From positions 1 to 63,552 of the forward strand of contig JAFAHS010000512.1 of the NCBI GenBank assembly GCA_019237115.1: DNA of 63,552 nt, in the 5' to 3' direction. Shown here one piece after another: positions 16,983-25,865 of this stretch. The DNA is from Deltaproteobacteria bacterium (GTDB taxonomy: Bacteria; Desulfobacterota; Binatia; Binatales; Binataceae). Position 1 is the first letter of the stretch. Each line of letters starts with the position of its first letter. The position numbers were made by a program, and so were the translations under genes. The notes under the pieces were generated by a model. The model was given only the letters and a program-made list of their open reading frames with translations, was not told the origin of the DNA and ran no database searches.

Positions 16983-17573
16983 CTAGGCTAGGCTCCTTGG
17001 TTTACTAAGCATCGGGAACATCGGAGGCGAGTCAGCTACCTGGATGGTTCCGATCAGTTCGAAACCGTGCCGGATGTACAGGCTGAGATTGCGTGGATTG
17101 GATGATTCGAGGTACGCGAGCGTCTTCTCGCGATCACATCGTCGCAGCGCATGCTTCATTAACATTGAACCGTAGCCGCGCGCCTGTTGGGACGGGTCAA
17201 CGCCGATCAGTGGCAAGTACCAGTGCGGCTCGTCGGGGTGAAAGCTCCCCATTTTTTCGAATACTGAGAAGGCATTTTCCAGCCGTGACTCCGGAACTAC
17301 GTCCTTGATGACCGTCATCATCGTTTCCTCGTTCGGCTGAACCTTGGGCGGCAGCCAGAGCGCGGCGCCGCGGAAGCCGTCCACGTAGTAGGCGCTACTG
17401 TGAACGAAAGAGGCGCCGCCGAATGCATCAACGAACTCGTCCATGCGTGAGAAATATTGGTGTGCCTCTGGGCAAAGCCATCGCGCGACCGGGTCGGTCA
17501 AGAAGGCCGCTATGATGGTCGATATGAGGGCGTTCTTCTGTCCACTTGAGGCGGATTTTACAGTGATCTCCAT
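16983..17573 (-). CDS. GNAT-family N-acetyltransferase
   Basis: About 196 residues with LPLIGVDPSQQARGYGSMLM, where the R/Q-x-x-G-x-G/A acetyl-CoA loop is Q-A-R-G-Y-G. It is followed by the C-terminal strand AYLESSNPRNLSLYIRHGFE. The ATG at 17573 has GAGG upstream, while the one at 17585 has no ribosome site, so the shorter start is preferred. The substrate is unknown; proteins of this shape are often annotated as small-molecule acetyltransferases. Confidence 0.85.
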   Translation of the reverse strand: MEITVKSASSGQKNALISTIIAAFLTDPVARWLCPEAHQYFSRMDEFVDAFGGASFVHSSAYYVDGFRGAALWLPPKVQPNEETMMTVIKDVVPESRLENAFSVFEKMGSFHPDEPHWYLPLIGVDPSQQARGYGSMLMKHALRRCDREKTLAYLESSNPRNLSLYIRHGFELIGTIQVADSPPMFPMLSKPRSLA

Positions 17574-17960
17574 CTGGTACCTCATTTGGCCGGTGGCCCG
17601 ATGGCGTGCCCTAAGATCCTTAGAGGCCCTTCGACTCGAGAAGGTCCCAGCAATGTGTTGCCTATTTACCCAACTTCGTCAAACCCTCGCTGTGCACACC
17701 TTCATCCAGTCTTATCTGCTTTGCCCTGCTCCTTGATCGTGTTGGACGTCCACCCCTCTGCCTAGCGTACTGGCTCGCAGAGGGCCGGCATGCGCCAAAT
17801 AGGCTCCTTTCGCTCGCGGACCATCGTTCGGAGGTCCCGGCGACTCAAAAAATCTTCCAACGGGAACCATCTTTGGCCGGTCCGCGTTCACGTGGTGTGG
17901 ATTCTCGTTTGTCCGGGGAATCGATCGCTCGAATCCAAACTCTGCCAGGAGAAGGAGACC
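17574..17960. other. Intergenic stretch before the TIGR03118 gene
   Basis: No gene is supported here. An open frame continuous with the next gene from 17,790 is arginine-rich and lacks family similarity. The gene's real start is the ATG at 17961, with GAAGGAG upstream. Confidence 0.45.
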
Positions 17961-19100
17961 ATGAAAGAGATCATGAAGGTGATATCTGCAAAGAAGTCTC
18001 GTGGGCGGGTAGCGTTCGTGACAGCCGCCATATTAGTCCTCGGAATTAGTTCACGAACGCTGGCGGCGCCCGCACTTCTCTACCAACAGACCAACCTGAC
18101 CTCCAACCAACCGGGCATAGCACCGAACACGGACCCCAATCTGCAGAACGCATGGGGAGTTACCTTCCTTCCGGCCAGCGTGTTTCCGGGGGGCAGCCCC
18201 TTCTGGATAAGTGACAACAATTCAGGGCTCTCCACGCTCTACGATAAGAGCGGGATGCCGGTCGCATCGCCTGTCAATATTCCGAGCCCGTCCGCAGATA
18301 CCGGGGGCACACCGACCGGGATTGTCGCCAACCTTACGCTCTTCACTTCATCGCCAGGGTTCCAAGGTGACATCTTCATCTTTGATACTGAAGACGGCAC
18401 GATTGTCGGCTGGCAGACTGTGCTTCCGGCTTTCAATACGCAAGCGGTGGTCAAGGTCGACAATTCCGCAAGCGGCGCCGTTTACAAGGGCCTCGCGCTG
18501 GCAAGTGACAGTGCGGGCGCGGAGCATCTGTACGCAACCAACTTCCGTTCGGGCAATATCGATGTTTTCGATTCGGACAACTACGCGGCCAATGCCGCAC
18601 TGTCGAGCAAATTCAAAGACCCGTCTGCGCCTGGAGGCTACGCGCCGTTCGGCATTGAGTTGTTCGGTACTTCGCACCTCTGGATTGCCTACGCGCAGCA
18701 AGACCGAGCCAAGCATGACCCGGTTCACGGCGTGGGGCTCGGGTTCGTCGATATCTTCAGCACCGATGGCGACTTCGAGCGCCGGTTTGCCTCGTTCGGT
18801 CAACTCAATGCCCCGTGGGGCATGATGAAGGCGCCGGCGAATTTTGGCGCGGTCGCTAATCAGTTCCTGATTGGCAACTTCGGCGATGGGCACATCAACG
18901 TGTTCAACTCAAGCGGTGTATCGCTGGGCCAACTGGTGACTAAAAAGGGTCGCACGACCGAGACGCTCGTGATCGACGGCCTCTGGAAACTACTCAATGG
19001 CAAAGGCGCCGCCGGGGTGACGAGAGACACCGTTTATTTCAGCGCCGGTCCCGATAAGGAGACGAACGGACTGTTCGGAATTCTTACTCCCACTTTCTAG
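17961..19100 (+). CDS. TIGR03118-family secreted protein
   Basis: About 379 residues. The start MKEIMKVISAKKSRGRVAFV and the hydrophobic VTAAILVLGISSRTLAA form a signal peptide. The mature part contains YQQTNLTSNQPGIAPNTDP and LQNAWGVTFLPASVFPGG, then FWISDNNSGLSTLYD, GLALASDSAGAEHLYATNF and QFLIGNFGDGHINVFNSSG. These are repeated beta-propeller-like strands typical of the TIGR03118 family. Such proteins are exported to the periplasm or cell surface; no enzymatic function is established. GAAGGAGACC precedes the ATG. Confidence 0.88.
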   Translation: MKEIMKVISAKKSRGRVAFVTAAILVLGISSRTLAAPALLYQQTNLTSNQPGIAPNTDPNLQNAWGVTFLPASVFPGGSPFWISDNNSGLSTLYDKSGMPVASPVNIPSPSADTGGTPTGIVANLTLFTSSPGFQGDIFIFDTEDGTIVGWQTVLPAFNTQAVVKVDNSASGAVYKGLALASDSAGAEHLYATNFRSGNIDVFDSDNYAANAALSSKFKDPSAPGGYAPFGIELFGTSHLWIAYAQQDRAKHDPVHGVGLGFVDIFSTDGDFERRFASFGQLNAPWGMMKAPANFGAVANQFLIGNFGDGHINVFNSSGVSLGQLVTKKGRTTETLVIDGLWKLLNGKGAAGVTRDTVYFSAGPDKETNGLFGILTPTF

Positions 19101-19122
19101 TTCCAGGGATTGCGAGGCTGGA

Positions 19123-19158
19123 CAAAAAAGGACCGCGCGGGATCTCTCCCGCGCGGTC
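19123..19158 (-). terminator. Rho-independent terminator on the minus strand
   Basis: A 12-bp perfect GC-rich stem, GACCGCGCGGGA / TCCCGCGCGGTC, with a 4-base loop is followed on the minus strand by six T residues. It lies eight bases after the stop of an SDR-like tail on the same strand. For the plus-strand gene upstream there is no T tract, so any effect there would be weak. Confidence 0.75.
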
Positions 19159-19165
19159 TGCCTGA

Positions 19166-19222
19166 TTAACCCAACAGTCCAGTCGACCCGCCGTCGAGTG
19201 CGGCTATGACACCTACGTGCCG
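19166..19222 (-). pseudogene. SDR C-terminal tail fragment
   Basis: The minus-strand frame ending at 19166 reads SRHVGVIAALDGGSTGLLG then stop. This resembles the 'xxVTGxxxxVDGG' C-terminus of short-chain dehydrogenases. It is followed directly by a textbook terminator, as for a real gene end. Upstream the frame is not SDR-like, so only the tail survives. The similarity is short and could be coincidence. Confidence 0.35.
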
Positions 19223-19457
19223 ACTCGCGCGTGTTTGCAGCGCGGGCTCGTTGGCCTGGATTGACTCTTGACGAAAACGTCGGCGCCTTGCGCCGAAGCC
19301 TGCTTGGCTCGCGCTGCGAAAAAGCTCCAATTTCGCCACATTGTAAATTTTTCCTGGCGAGCCGCGGAAAGACTGCTTAACCGCTCGCTTCTGCCTGGCA
19401 AGCATCTTGCTGCATTCATCATCGGCACCTATTCCGCTTCCTTCTGGAGGTGTTGCG

Positions 19458-19739
19458 ATGAACGCGAGGAATGTTTTGTCCTGGTTGTTTTCTGCCACGG
19501 TAGGGTTGGTGCTCGCAGCTTCTCTTGCTCTCTCCGCCTGCTCCGGAGCACCTCTCACCACGCGTGAGGAAGGGACCATTGGCGGCGCGGCCGTGGGTGC
19601 CGGTACCGGTGCTCTGGTTGGCGCGGCGGTAGGCGCTCCTGGCGCCGGGGCGGCGATAGGTGGTGCCGCGGGCGGTGTGGCAGGCTTCGCGATCGGGAAT
19701 CAGATCCAGAACGAGCAATACCGCCACGGCGACTACTGA
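19458..19739 (+). CDS. Glycine-zipper outer-membrane lipoprotein
   Basis: A 93-residue protein with a lipoprotein signal (VLAASLALSACSG, lipobox LSAC). A Gly/Ala-rich segment (GGAAVGAGTGALVGAAVGAP and further GxxxG repeats) ends in FAIGNQIQN. Glycine-zipper lipoproteins of the YMGG/17-kDa type pack transmembrane helices in the outer membrane. GGAGG lies 7 bases before the ATG at 19458; an earlier in-frame ATG would spoil the signal peptide. The stop converges on the nitroreductase gene. Confidence 0.85.
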   Translation: MNARNVLSWLFSATVGLVLAASLALSACSGAPLTTREEGTIGGAAVGAGTGALVGAAVGAPGAGAAIGGAAGGVAGFAIGNQIQNEQYRHGDY

Positions 19740-19761
19740 TCCACGCACCGTCGGCGGCGAT

Positions 19762-20430
19762 TTAAATCTGCTTTTCCCACGAATCCAGGAAGACGAGCTT
19801 CTCCAGCGCCTGGCGAGTCAACGGGCCGTGACCGCGCCCGACCGGGTAACCAATTGGAACAGCTGCGGCCGTGTACCAGGGATCGGGAATCGAGAGCAGC
19901 TCACGCACTTCTGGTTCCGATTCGCAGAGCAGGGTAGTGAGCACGCATCCCAGCCCCTCGGCGCGGCAGGCGATCAGGAGATTCTCCACCGCCGTGTAGA
20001 CCGATCCTCCGCCGACCACGGAAGGGCGCTTTTGCTTTGAGTCTGTAATAGCCATGTGGTTGGGATCGAAGCAGAAGACCGCTACCGCAGGAGTTTCCCC
20101 GAAATGATCGGCCAGGTAGTCGCCTGCCTTCAATGTTCGAATGGTCCGCTCGCGCGCCGCAGCAGGCATGCTCTCCGGAATGGCCGAATGATAGTTTCCG
20201 ACGTAGGCTTTCCAGCTGCGTGAGTACAACTCACCGAGACGCTGCTTCTTGGCGTGGTCCTTGACCAGCACGATTCGCCACGGCTGCCGATTGCCCCCGG
20301 TCGGCGCCCAGGTAGCCGCTTCCAGCACGCGCCGGAGGACGTCGTCGGGAATCGGATCGGGCCTGAGTTTTCGCACCGCCCTCAAGGTTTTCATCGCTTC
20401 GTAAATTCCCATCTCTGCCATTGCAGCCAC
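19762..20430 (-). CDS. Nitroreductase-family FMN oxidoreductase
   Basis: The 222-residue protein starts with AMKTLRAVRKLRPDPIPDD, where R-A-V-R-K is the FMN-phosphate contact. It continues with LEAATWAPTGGNRQPWRIVL, SVYTAVENLLIACRAEGLG and VPIGYPVGRGHGPLTR, all standard in NfsB/BluB-like nitroreductases. These enzymes use NAD(P)H to reduce nitro compounds, quinones or other acceptors. The exact start among the clustered Met residues is uncertain. It converges on the lipoprotein gene. Confidence 0.9.
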   Translation of the reverse strand: MAAMAEMGIYEAMKTLRAVRKLRPDPIPDDVLRRVLEAATWAPTGGNRQPWRIVLVKDHAKKQRLGELYSRSWKAYVGNYHSAIPESMPAAARERTIRTLKAGDYLADHFGETPAVAVFCFDPNHMAITDSKQKRPSVVGGGSVYTAVENLLIACRAEGLGCVLTTLLCESEPEVRELLSIPDPWYTAAAVPIGYPVGRGHGPLTRQALEKLVFLDSWEKQI

Positions 20431-20606
20431 TCCTGGTAAGTTGAGGGCTATTTAGGCGCGGGCTCCACGCAAACGCAAATGACGCGCTGCGGGTTACGAC
20501 CGGGGCAGCACGAGAGGTTCACTGCGCGCTGGGTGCGCCCCGCGCCAAACGCAAGTGGCGCGACGCTCGCGCGCCGCGCCACGGGATCCACAATAAGCGA
20601 GCGCTC

Positions 20607-21734
20607 TCAGCCGAGCAGCGAGCGGGCAACCGTCTCGCGGTGCACCGGGGCGTTGCCGAAGTTCGCCTCGCCGGCGAGCGCCCGACGATGGAACAGATGC
20701 ATGTCATGCTCCCAGGTGAAGCCAATGCCGCCGTGCACCTGGATCGCTTCCGAAGTGACGTTCTTTGCCATGTCGGAGGCGTAGGCCTTGGCCATCGGTA
20801 CCGCGGTCTTGGCTTCGTCGTTGCGCGTGTCGACCGTCCAGCACGCGTAGTACACGAGCGATCGCGCGTTCTCGACTGCGACCATCATGTCGACGCACTT
20901 ATGTTTTACGGCCTGGAAAGATCCGATCGGTTTGCCGAACTGGACCCGCGTCTTTGCGTACTCGACGGACAGGTCGAGCGCCTTCTGCGCGGTCCCGACC
21001 ATTTCCGTGGCGAGGGCCGCGGTGGCGATGTCCAGGGTCCGTTGCAGAATCGGCCATCCCTGATCGACTTTGCCGAGCATGCCCTCGGCTTTCACGTTGT
21101 CAAATTTCAAGTGGCACAGACGACGGGTCATATCGACGGTCTTGAGCTGGGTCACGGTGACGCCCTTGGCGTTCGCCGGCACCAGCAGGATGGTTATTCC
21201 GTTCTCACCGCTGCCGCTGGTTCGGGCTGCGACCGCAAAACCGTTAGCGACGTGCGCATCGGGCACAAAGAACTTCTCACCGCTCAGCAGGTAGTCTGAG
21301 CCGCTCTTCGCCGCTTTCAGCTGGATACCGCCCGCATCGAAGCGGCCGGCGGCTTCGGCTATCGCGACGGTGCCGATGAATTCGCCTTTGGCCATACGCG
21401 GCAGTAGCGACTTCTTCTGATCTTCCGAACCGCCTTCGATCAGCAACGGCGCCCCCAGCAGCGAGCTGGTGAAGAATGGTCCCGGAACCAGGGCCTTGCC
21501 GGCTTCCTCTACGATCACGGTCATGTCCAGGAAGCTGCCGCCCTGACCGCCATAGTTTTCCGGAATCAACAGCCCCGGCCAGCCGAGGTCGACGAGTTTT
21601 TTCCAGAAGCCCTGATCGTGGGCGGTTGCGTCCGCCATCATCTGGCGGACAAATTTGGTCTGACAATTGTCGGCCAGAAAGCGCTTGGCCGCGTCGCGCA
21701 ACATCTCCTGCTCTTCAGAAAATCCGAAGTCCAA
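20607..21734 (-). CDS. Acyl-CoA dehydrogenase
   Basis: The 375-residue flavoprotein begins MDFGFSEEQEMLRDAAKRFL and contains WPGLLIPENYGGQGGSFLDM, EFIGTVAIAEAAG, VQFGKPIGSFQAVKHKCVDM and IQVHGGIGFTWEHDMHLFHR. The length and order of the N-terminal helical, beta and C-terminal helical domains are normal. It catalyses alpha,beta-dehydrogenation of an acyl-CoA; the substrate is not evident. In the family the catalytic Glu often lies near the GGIGFTWEHD region. It is the last gene of a minus-strand run after the FIST gene (100 bases apart). Confidence 0.92.
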   Translation of the reverse strand: MDFGFSEEQEMLRDAAKRFLADNCQTKFVRQMMADATAHDQGFWKKLVDLGWPGLLIPENYGGQGGSFLDMTVIVEEAGKALVPGPFFTSSLLGAPLLIEGGSEDQKKSLLPRMAKGEFIGTVAIAEAAGRFDAGGIQLKAAKSGSDYLLSGEKFFVPDAHVANGFAVAARTSGSGENGITILLVPANAKGVTVTQLKTVDMTRRLCHLKFDNVKAEGMLGKVDQGWPILQRTLDIATAALATEMVGTAQKALDLSVEYAKTRVQFGKPIGSFQAVKHKCVDMMVAVENARSLVYYACWTVDTRNDEAKTAVPMAKAYASDMAKNVTSEAIQVHGGIGFTWEHDMHLFHRRALAGEANFGNAPVHRETVARSLLG

Positions 21735-21834
21735 CTTCTAGTCCTCCGTCGTGAAATGGATGGAATCCGGCGCCTGCGCTCAAATCCACGTTTGAGGTAC
21801 CACTAAGCATTTCGGGGTTGCAAGCCAGTGGGCA

Positions 21835-23022
21835 TCAACTCCTCGGGGTTCGCGCGGAGATGAAAGCCAGAACGCCGGAGTATTGGAGCAGGCTGGTATG
21901 CTCACCCGCCGGGCCGATTTCGAAGCCCGTAAAAAATCCGCCGATCGGAATTTCACCGAGGTACTGCCGGATATAGGCGGAGTCATGCCCCGGAATGTTG
22001 TACAACCCCGACCCGCGGGAGACGCAATCGAAATACAAACCCAACGCTGGTGCGGTCACCAGCCGGGTTTTCAGATCCTCAAGCGTTTCTTTAAGATTGT
22101 TGCGCGATCGCTCCGCATCGCGCAGCACCAGTCCAACCGTGTCGCCCTTGTGCGGATGATGTGCCACCGCGAGCGCACCGTGCTCTTCGCTAGCCCCAAC
22201 GATGTTACGGACCAGGAATTTGCCGCGCTCGATTTTGTCGGCCGAGGCATCCATGGGCACGGCCAGAAACACGAACGCGAGCGCGCGGCGCAAATCGGAC
22301 GCCAGCGGCCCCGCCGCTTCCGCAAATACCTGATAAGCGGGGCGGCCATCCAGCTCCAGGATGACATTTTCCCGCACGGCAGTGACTTGATGGGGCGGTC
22401 CGACCGGCGCGCACGCGAGCGAACTTGCTATCGTGAGATCGAAGTCGCCCGCGATCAGCATCCCCGATACCGCGTTGTTACTGACTGCATCGCCACAGAA
22501 TACGAACGTCTCACCGACCGAGCCGTCTTCGCTCGCGCCGCCGCCCGTCACCGCCACGTGGGGAAGCTCGCGCGCAAGAGCGGGCAACAGCTTCTCCGCG
22601 TCCATGTTGTAGGTGTCCGCAAACAGGCAGAGCAGGTTGTTCTGCCGCAGCGCGGGGCGCACCGCGGCGGCGATTTCGGCGGCTACTTCAGAGCCGCGCC
22701 CACGCAGGGTCGGGACGAAAAACCGGTGTGCGCCGATCTCCTCGCCCCCTAAAACGATGACGACCAAAGCGTTGCCGGACTCGATTTCCTGCTCGCGCGC
22801 GATCACCCCGAGGCTGGAGCATCCGGCGACCTCCGGGGTTTTCGCCTCGGCTCCAACCGCTCGCAGAATCATGGGATATGCCGCACCGTAGGCGGTCGTT
22901 GCGAAGCAGAGTGCGGCCTTAGCCTGCGCGAGGCCAGCCTCCTGCATCGCAGCTGCAGTCGCCTCGCCGGCGGCGGTCTTGGGGTTGAGTGCGTTCGAAA
23001 ATCCGACTCCGGCGCGAATCAT
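21835..23022 (-). CDS. FIST-domain sensory protein
   Basis: The 395-residue protein begins MIRAGVGFSNALNPKTAAGE and has AGCSSLGVIAREQEIESGNA, followed by GAHRFFVPTLRGRG and VTGGGASEDGSVGETFVF (FIST N domain). Its C-terminal part, with LGLYFDCVSRGSGLYN, GGFFTGFEIGPAGEHTSLLQ and YSGVLAFI, matches the FIST C domain. FIST proteins are thought to bind small ligands such as amino acids and signal to partners. It stands alone without a kinase or cyclase domain. The gene lies between the M20 peptidase and the acyl-CoA dehydrogenase. Confidence 0.9.
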   Translation of the reverse strand: MIRAGVGFSNALNPKTAAGEATAAAMQEAGLAQAKAALCFATTAYGAAYPMILRAVGAEAKTPEVAGCSSLGVIAREQEIESGNALVVIVLGGEEIGAHRFFVPTLRGRGSEVAAEIAAAVRPALRQNNLLCLFADTYNMDAEKLLPALARELPHVAVTGGGASEDGSVGETFVFCGDAVSNNAVSGMLIAGDFDLTIASSLACAPVGPPHQVTAVRENVILELDGRPAYQVFAEAAGPLASDLRRALAFVFLAVPMDASADKIERGKFLVRNIVGASEEHGALAVAHHPHKGDTVGLVLRDAERSRNNLKETLEDLKTRLVTAPALGLYFDCVSRGSGLYNIPGHDSAYIRQYLGEIPIGGFFTGFEIGPAGEHTSLLQYSGVLAFISARTPRS

Positions 23023-23170
23023 CCCGTTTTGGTCCTCGCGGTGGCGTTCGCCACCTACTGTGAATCAGCAAATTTTCGCGGCTTCGTCTAGCTCGGCCCC
23101 CGCCCCCAACCAGGCAGGGTAGGGAAAGGGCCAATCAACCTGGTGTATGCAATTTCCGCTCGCCGGAAGT

Positions 23171-24637
23171 CTAGCGTCCGCCGAGGATCTTCAGCAATTC
23201 GACGGTGCGCCGAATGCCCCCACCCAGCTCATCGACCGAAACCCGCTCATCATTTCCGTGGATGCCTTTGAGCTCGTCTGGATGCGTGAGTTCGATCGGC
23301 ACGAAACCGTAGGCGATGATCCCCTTCTGCCGAAAGTAGTGGCTGTCGGTGAACCCGGCGATCAAGGTAGGGACCACCGGCGCGTCCTTGTTCGCACGTC
23401 GTGCAAGCGTCTGAATTGCACTCATCAGCTCCGATTTTTGCGGCGACGAAACCGGCGGCCAATTGCGCACGATCTCGGTCTTGAGGTCTTTGTCATTCAA
23501 GACCTTGTTGATGGTTGCCAGCACCGCTTTCGAGTCGCTCCCGGGCAACAGGCGGCAATCAAGTTCCGCGTAGGCGGTGGCGGGGAGAACATTGATCGCG
23601 CTGCTCGCGCCCAGGACGGTCGGAGTAAGCGTGTCGCGCACCAGCGCGTTGTGATCCGGGGCGGAGAGGAATTGTTTCTGGAAAACCGGGTCACGCAGCG
23701 AGGCCGCGAGATCGAGCCACTGTTTCGGCCCATCTCCGAGCTCCGCCATCGCGCGGAAGTAGTTTTCCACCGGACTAATCAGGTGTATGGGAGGGTGGTA
23801 CTCGACCAGACGCTGCAGCCCCCGCAAGAGTCCGGTCACTGATGTTTCCGCCGGCGGTTGGGACGAATGCCCGGTCGGTCCGCTCGCTGTCACCCGAAGC
23901 CACAACGGCGTCTTCTCGGTGACCGCGACCGAATAGAAGACCCTTCGGTTGGGCAACACCCGGATGCCGCCGCCTTCGTTGAGGACATAGCCGACGTCCG
24001 AGTATACGGACTGCTGGTGGTCGACGAACCATCCGGCGCCGTCTTTACCGCCCTGTTCTTCATCGCCGGTCGCGACAAACAGAATGTCTCGATCGAGCAG
24101 GATTCCCGCCCGCTTCACCGCCAGCATCGACATCAGGAACACGACGCCTGGCCCCTTGTCATCGAGCGCACCGCGGCCCCAGATGGTCCCGTCTTTGACA
24201 TCGCCGGAAAACGGAGGGGTTTTCCATTCCTTTGGATCGGCAGGGACCACGTCCATATGGCTCAGCAGCAGGAGCGCTTTCTGATGCTTGCCGATACCGT
24301 GCAGGCGCGCCGCAACGATGCCGCGCCCGGGTACCGGCTCCCAGGTGGTCGCCGGAATTCCGTCGGCCAGAAACTTGTCCTTCAGGAACTTGGCCGCGGC
24401 CAGCTCGTTGCCGGGCGGGTTCGTGGTGTTTATCTGAATGTATTTCGACAGCAGGTCCGTCGCTTCCTGGGTCAGCTTGTCGTAGTCGATCGCCTTGGGT
24501 TGCGGCGCGCGCACCGCGACCGCTTCGTGTGCAGACCTGGAGGAGGATTTTGACTGCGCGAAAGTCGACGCTGTCGCGATGCCGGTTGCGAGGTAAAGTG
24601 CTAAAGCAAGCTTAAGCCTCCGGCGCGCGCGGTTCAT
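23171..24637 (-). CDS. Exported M20-family metallopeptidase
   Basis: The 488-residue protein has a signal peptide (RRLKLALALYLATGIATAST, then FAQS). The catalytic domain shows LLLLSHMDVVPADP (metal-binding His and catalytic Asp), GRGALDDKGPG (bridging Asp) and ATGDEEQGGKDGAG (catalytic Glu-Glu). The lid domain and C-terminal DSHYFRQKGIIAYGF follow. M20 dizinc enzymes cleave dipeptides or acyl-amino acids. Its start overlaps the E2 stop by 4 bases (ATGA), so it is translated with the dehydrogenase operon, an unusual partnership. Confidence 0.9.
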   Translation of the reverse strand: MNRARRRLKLALALYLATGIATASTFAQSKSSSRSAHEAVAVRAPQPKAIDYDKLTQEATDLLSKYIQINTTNPPGNELAAAKFLKDKFLADGIPATTWEPVPGRGIVAARLHGIGKHQKALLLLSHMDVVPADPKEWKTPPFSGDVKDGTIWGRGALDDKGPGVVFLMSMLAVKRAGILLDRDILFVATGDEEQGGKDGAGWFVDHQQSVYSDVGYVLNEGGGIRVLPNRRVFYSVAVTEKTPLWLRVTASGPTGHSSQPPAETSVTGLLRGLQRLVEYHPPIHLISPVENYFRAMAELGDGPKQWLDLAASLRDPVFQKQFLSAPDHNALVRDTLTPTVLGASSAINVLPATAYAELDCRLLPGSDSKAVLATINKVLNDKDLKTEIVRNWPPVSSPQKSELMSAIQTLARRANKDAPVVPTLIAGFTDSHYFRQKGIIAYGFVPIELTHPDELKGIHGNDERVSVDELGGGIRRTVELLKILGGR

Positions 24638-25842
24638 CGCTCGCCGTAGTTGAAAAACTCGATGACGGTTTGCAGAAATTCCGCGGCGGGCGCGCCGTCG
24701 ACTACGCGATGGTCGAAGGTGAGTGAGAGCGTCATCATCGCGCGCCGCGCGATCTCGCCGCGGTAGATGGCGGGTTTTTCAACAATTCGGCCGACCCCGA
24801 GAATCCCCGTTTCGCCCGGATTGAGGATCGGGGTGAACCCGTCGATGCTGTAGGTGCCGAGATTGGTGATCGTAAACGTACCGCCCGTGACGTCTTCGAG
24901 CTTGAGATGGCCGGTGCGGGCCTTTTCCCCCAGCGCCTTGGCCTCGATGGCGATCTCGCGCAGCCCCTTGCGGGCGGCATCGCGTACCACCGGGACGATC
25001 AGTCCCTCGCTAAGCGCCACCGCGATGCCCACATTGATTACGGCCGGCCCTACGATCTCCGCACCTTCCAGTCGTGCCGCGACCCGCGGATGTCGCAGCA
25101 GCGCGCGCGAAGCGGCATGAACCAGCATGTCGGTGTAGGTGGCGTCGAATTCGTTCTTGAGGTGCGCGCGCAACTCGGTCGCCGCGGTCACGTCCGCCTC
25201 GGTCATGATCGTGATCTGGGCTGAATCACGCAGCGACTGGTGCATCCGCTCCGCGATCGTCTTGCGGGCTCCGCGCAACGGGGTTCGAGCGCCGCTCGCC
25301 GGCGCCGGGGCTGCACTCGGTGCTGGTCGTATCGCGGCTTGCGGAGTTTTCGCGGCACGCTCCACGTCTTCTTTGGTGACGCGACCGCCCGGTCCGCTAC
25401 CTTCGATCGCCTCTACGTCAACCCCCATTTCGGCTGCAAGTTTGCGCGCGACCGGGCTGACCGCCCGCCGGCTGCTCCCCGCGTGGGCGGAGACCGACGT
25501 GGAGCTGGTCGCCCGCTCTTTAGCCGGCCGCTCGGAAGCCGTGCTTGCACCGTTGGAGGAGACGCGATTGGCGTAGCGGCCAGTCACGACCGCCAGGTCT
25601 TCGCCCGCCTCGGCCAGTACCGCGACCGCTACACCGCACTCCACCGTGGCCCCTTCCTCCACCAGCAACGCAGCGACAATTCCCGCGGAAGGCGCCTCAA
25701 CTTCGTAGAGAACCTTTTCGGTCTCTACCTCGTACAACGGCTCGCCCGCGGTCACGGACTCTCCGACGACCTTGAAGTAACGCTGCACGGTTCCCTCGTG
25801 CATCGTCAGCCCAAACTTGGGCATTGCCACTTCAATGGCCAC
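24634..25842 (-). CDS. 2-oxoacid dehydrogenase E2 (dihydrolipoamide acyltransferase)
   Basis: The 402-residue protein has one N-terminal lipoyl domain (MPKFGLTMHEGTVQRYFKVV and ETEKVLYEVEAP, lipoyl Lys in TEK) and a peripheral-subunit-binding domain (VSPVARKLAAEMGVDVEAIE, GSGPGGRVTKEDVE). The catalytic acyltransferase domain ends with FDHRVVDGAPAAEFLQT, whose His-x3-Asp-Gly is the active site. It accepts the acyl group from E1 on its lipoyl arm and passes it to CoA. The single lipoyl domain fits acetoin- or pyruvate-type complexes in soil bacteria. It follows E1beta by 23 bases; no E3 (lipoamide dehydrogenase) gene is in the window. Confidence 0.93.
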   Translation of the reverse strand: MAIEVAMPKFGLTMHEGTVQRYFKVVGESVTAGEPLYEVETEKVLYEVEAPSAGIVAALLVEEGATVECGVAVAVLAEAGEDLAVVTGRYANRVSSNGASTASERPAKERATSSTSVSAHAGSSRRAVSPVARKLAAEMGVDVEAIEGSGPGGRVTKEDVERAAKTPQAAIRPAPSAAPAPASGARTPLRGARKTIAERMHQSLRDSAQITIMTEADVTAATELRAHLKNEFDATYTDMLVHAASRALLRHPRVAARLEGAEIVGPAVINVGIAVALSEGLIVPVVRDAARKGLREIAIEAKALGEKARTGHLKLEDVTGGTFTITNLGTYSIDGFTPILNPGETGILGVGRIVEKPAIYRGEIARRAMMTLSLTFDHRVVDGAPAAEFLQTVIEFFNYGER

Positions 25843-25865
25843 GCGTCTGGTCCCGAGTGGTCGCT

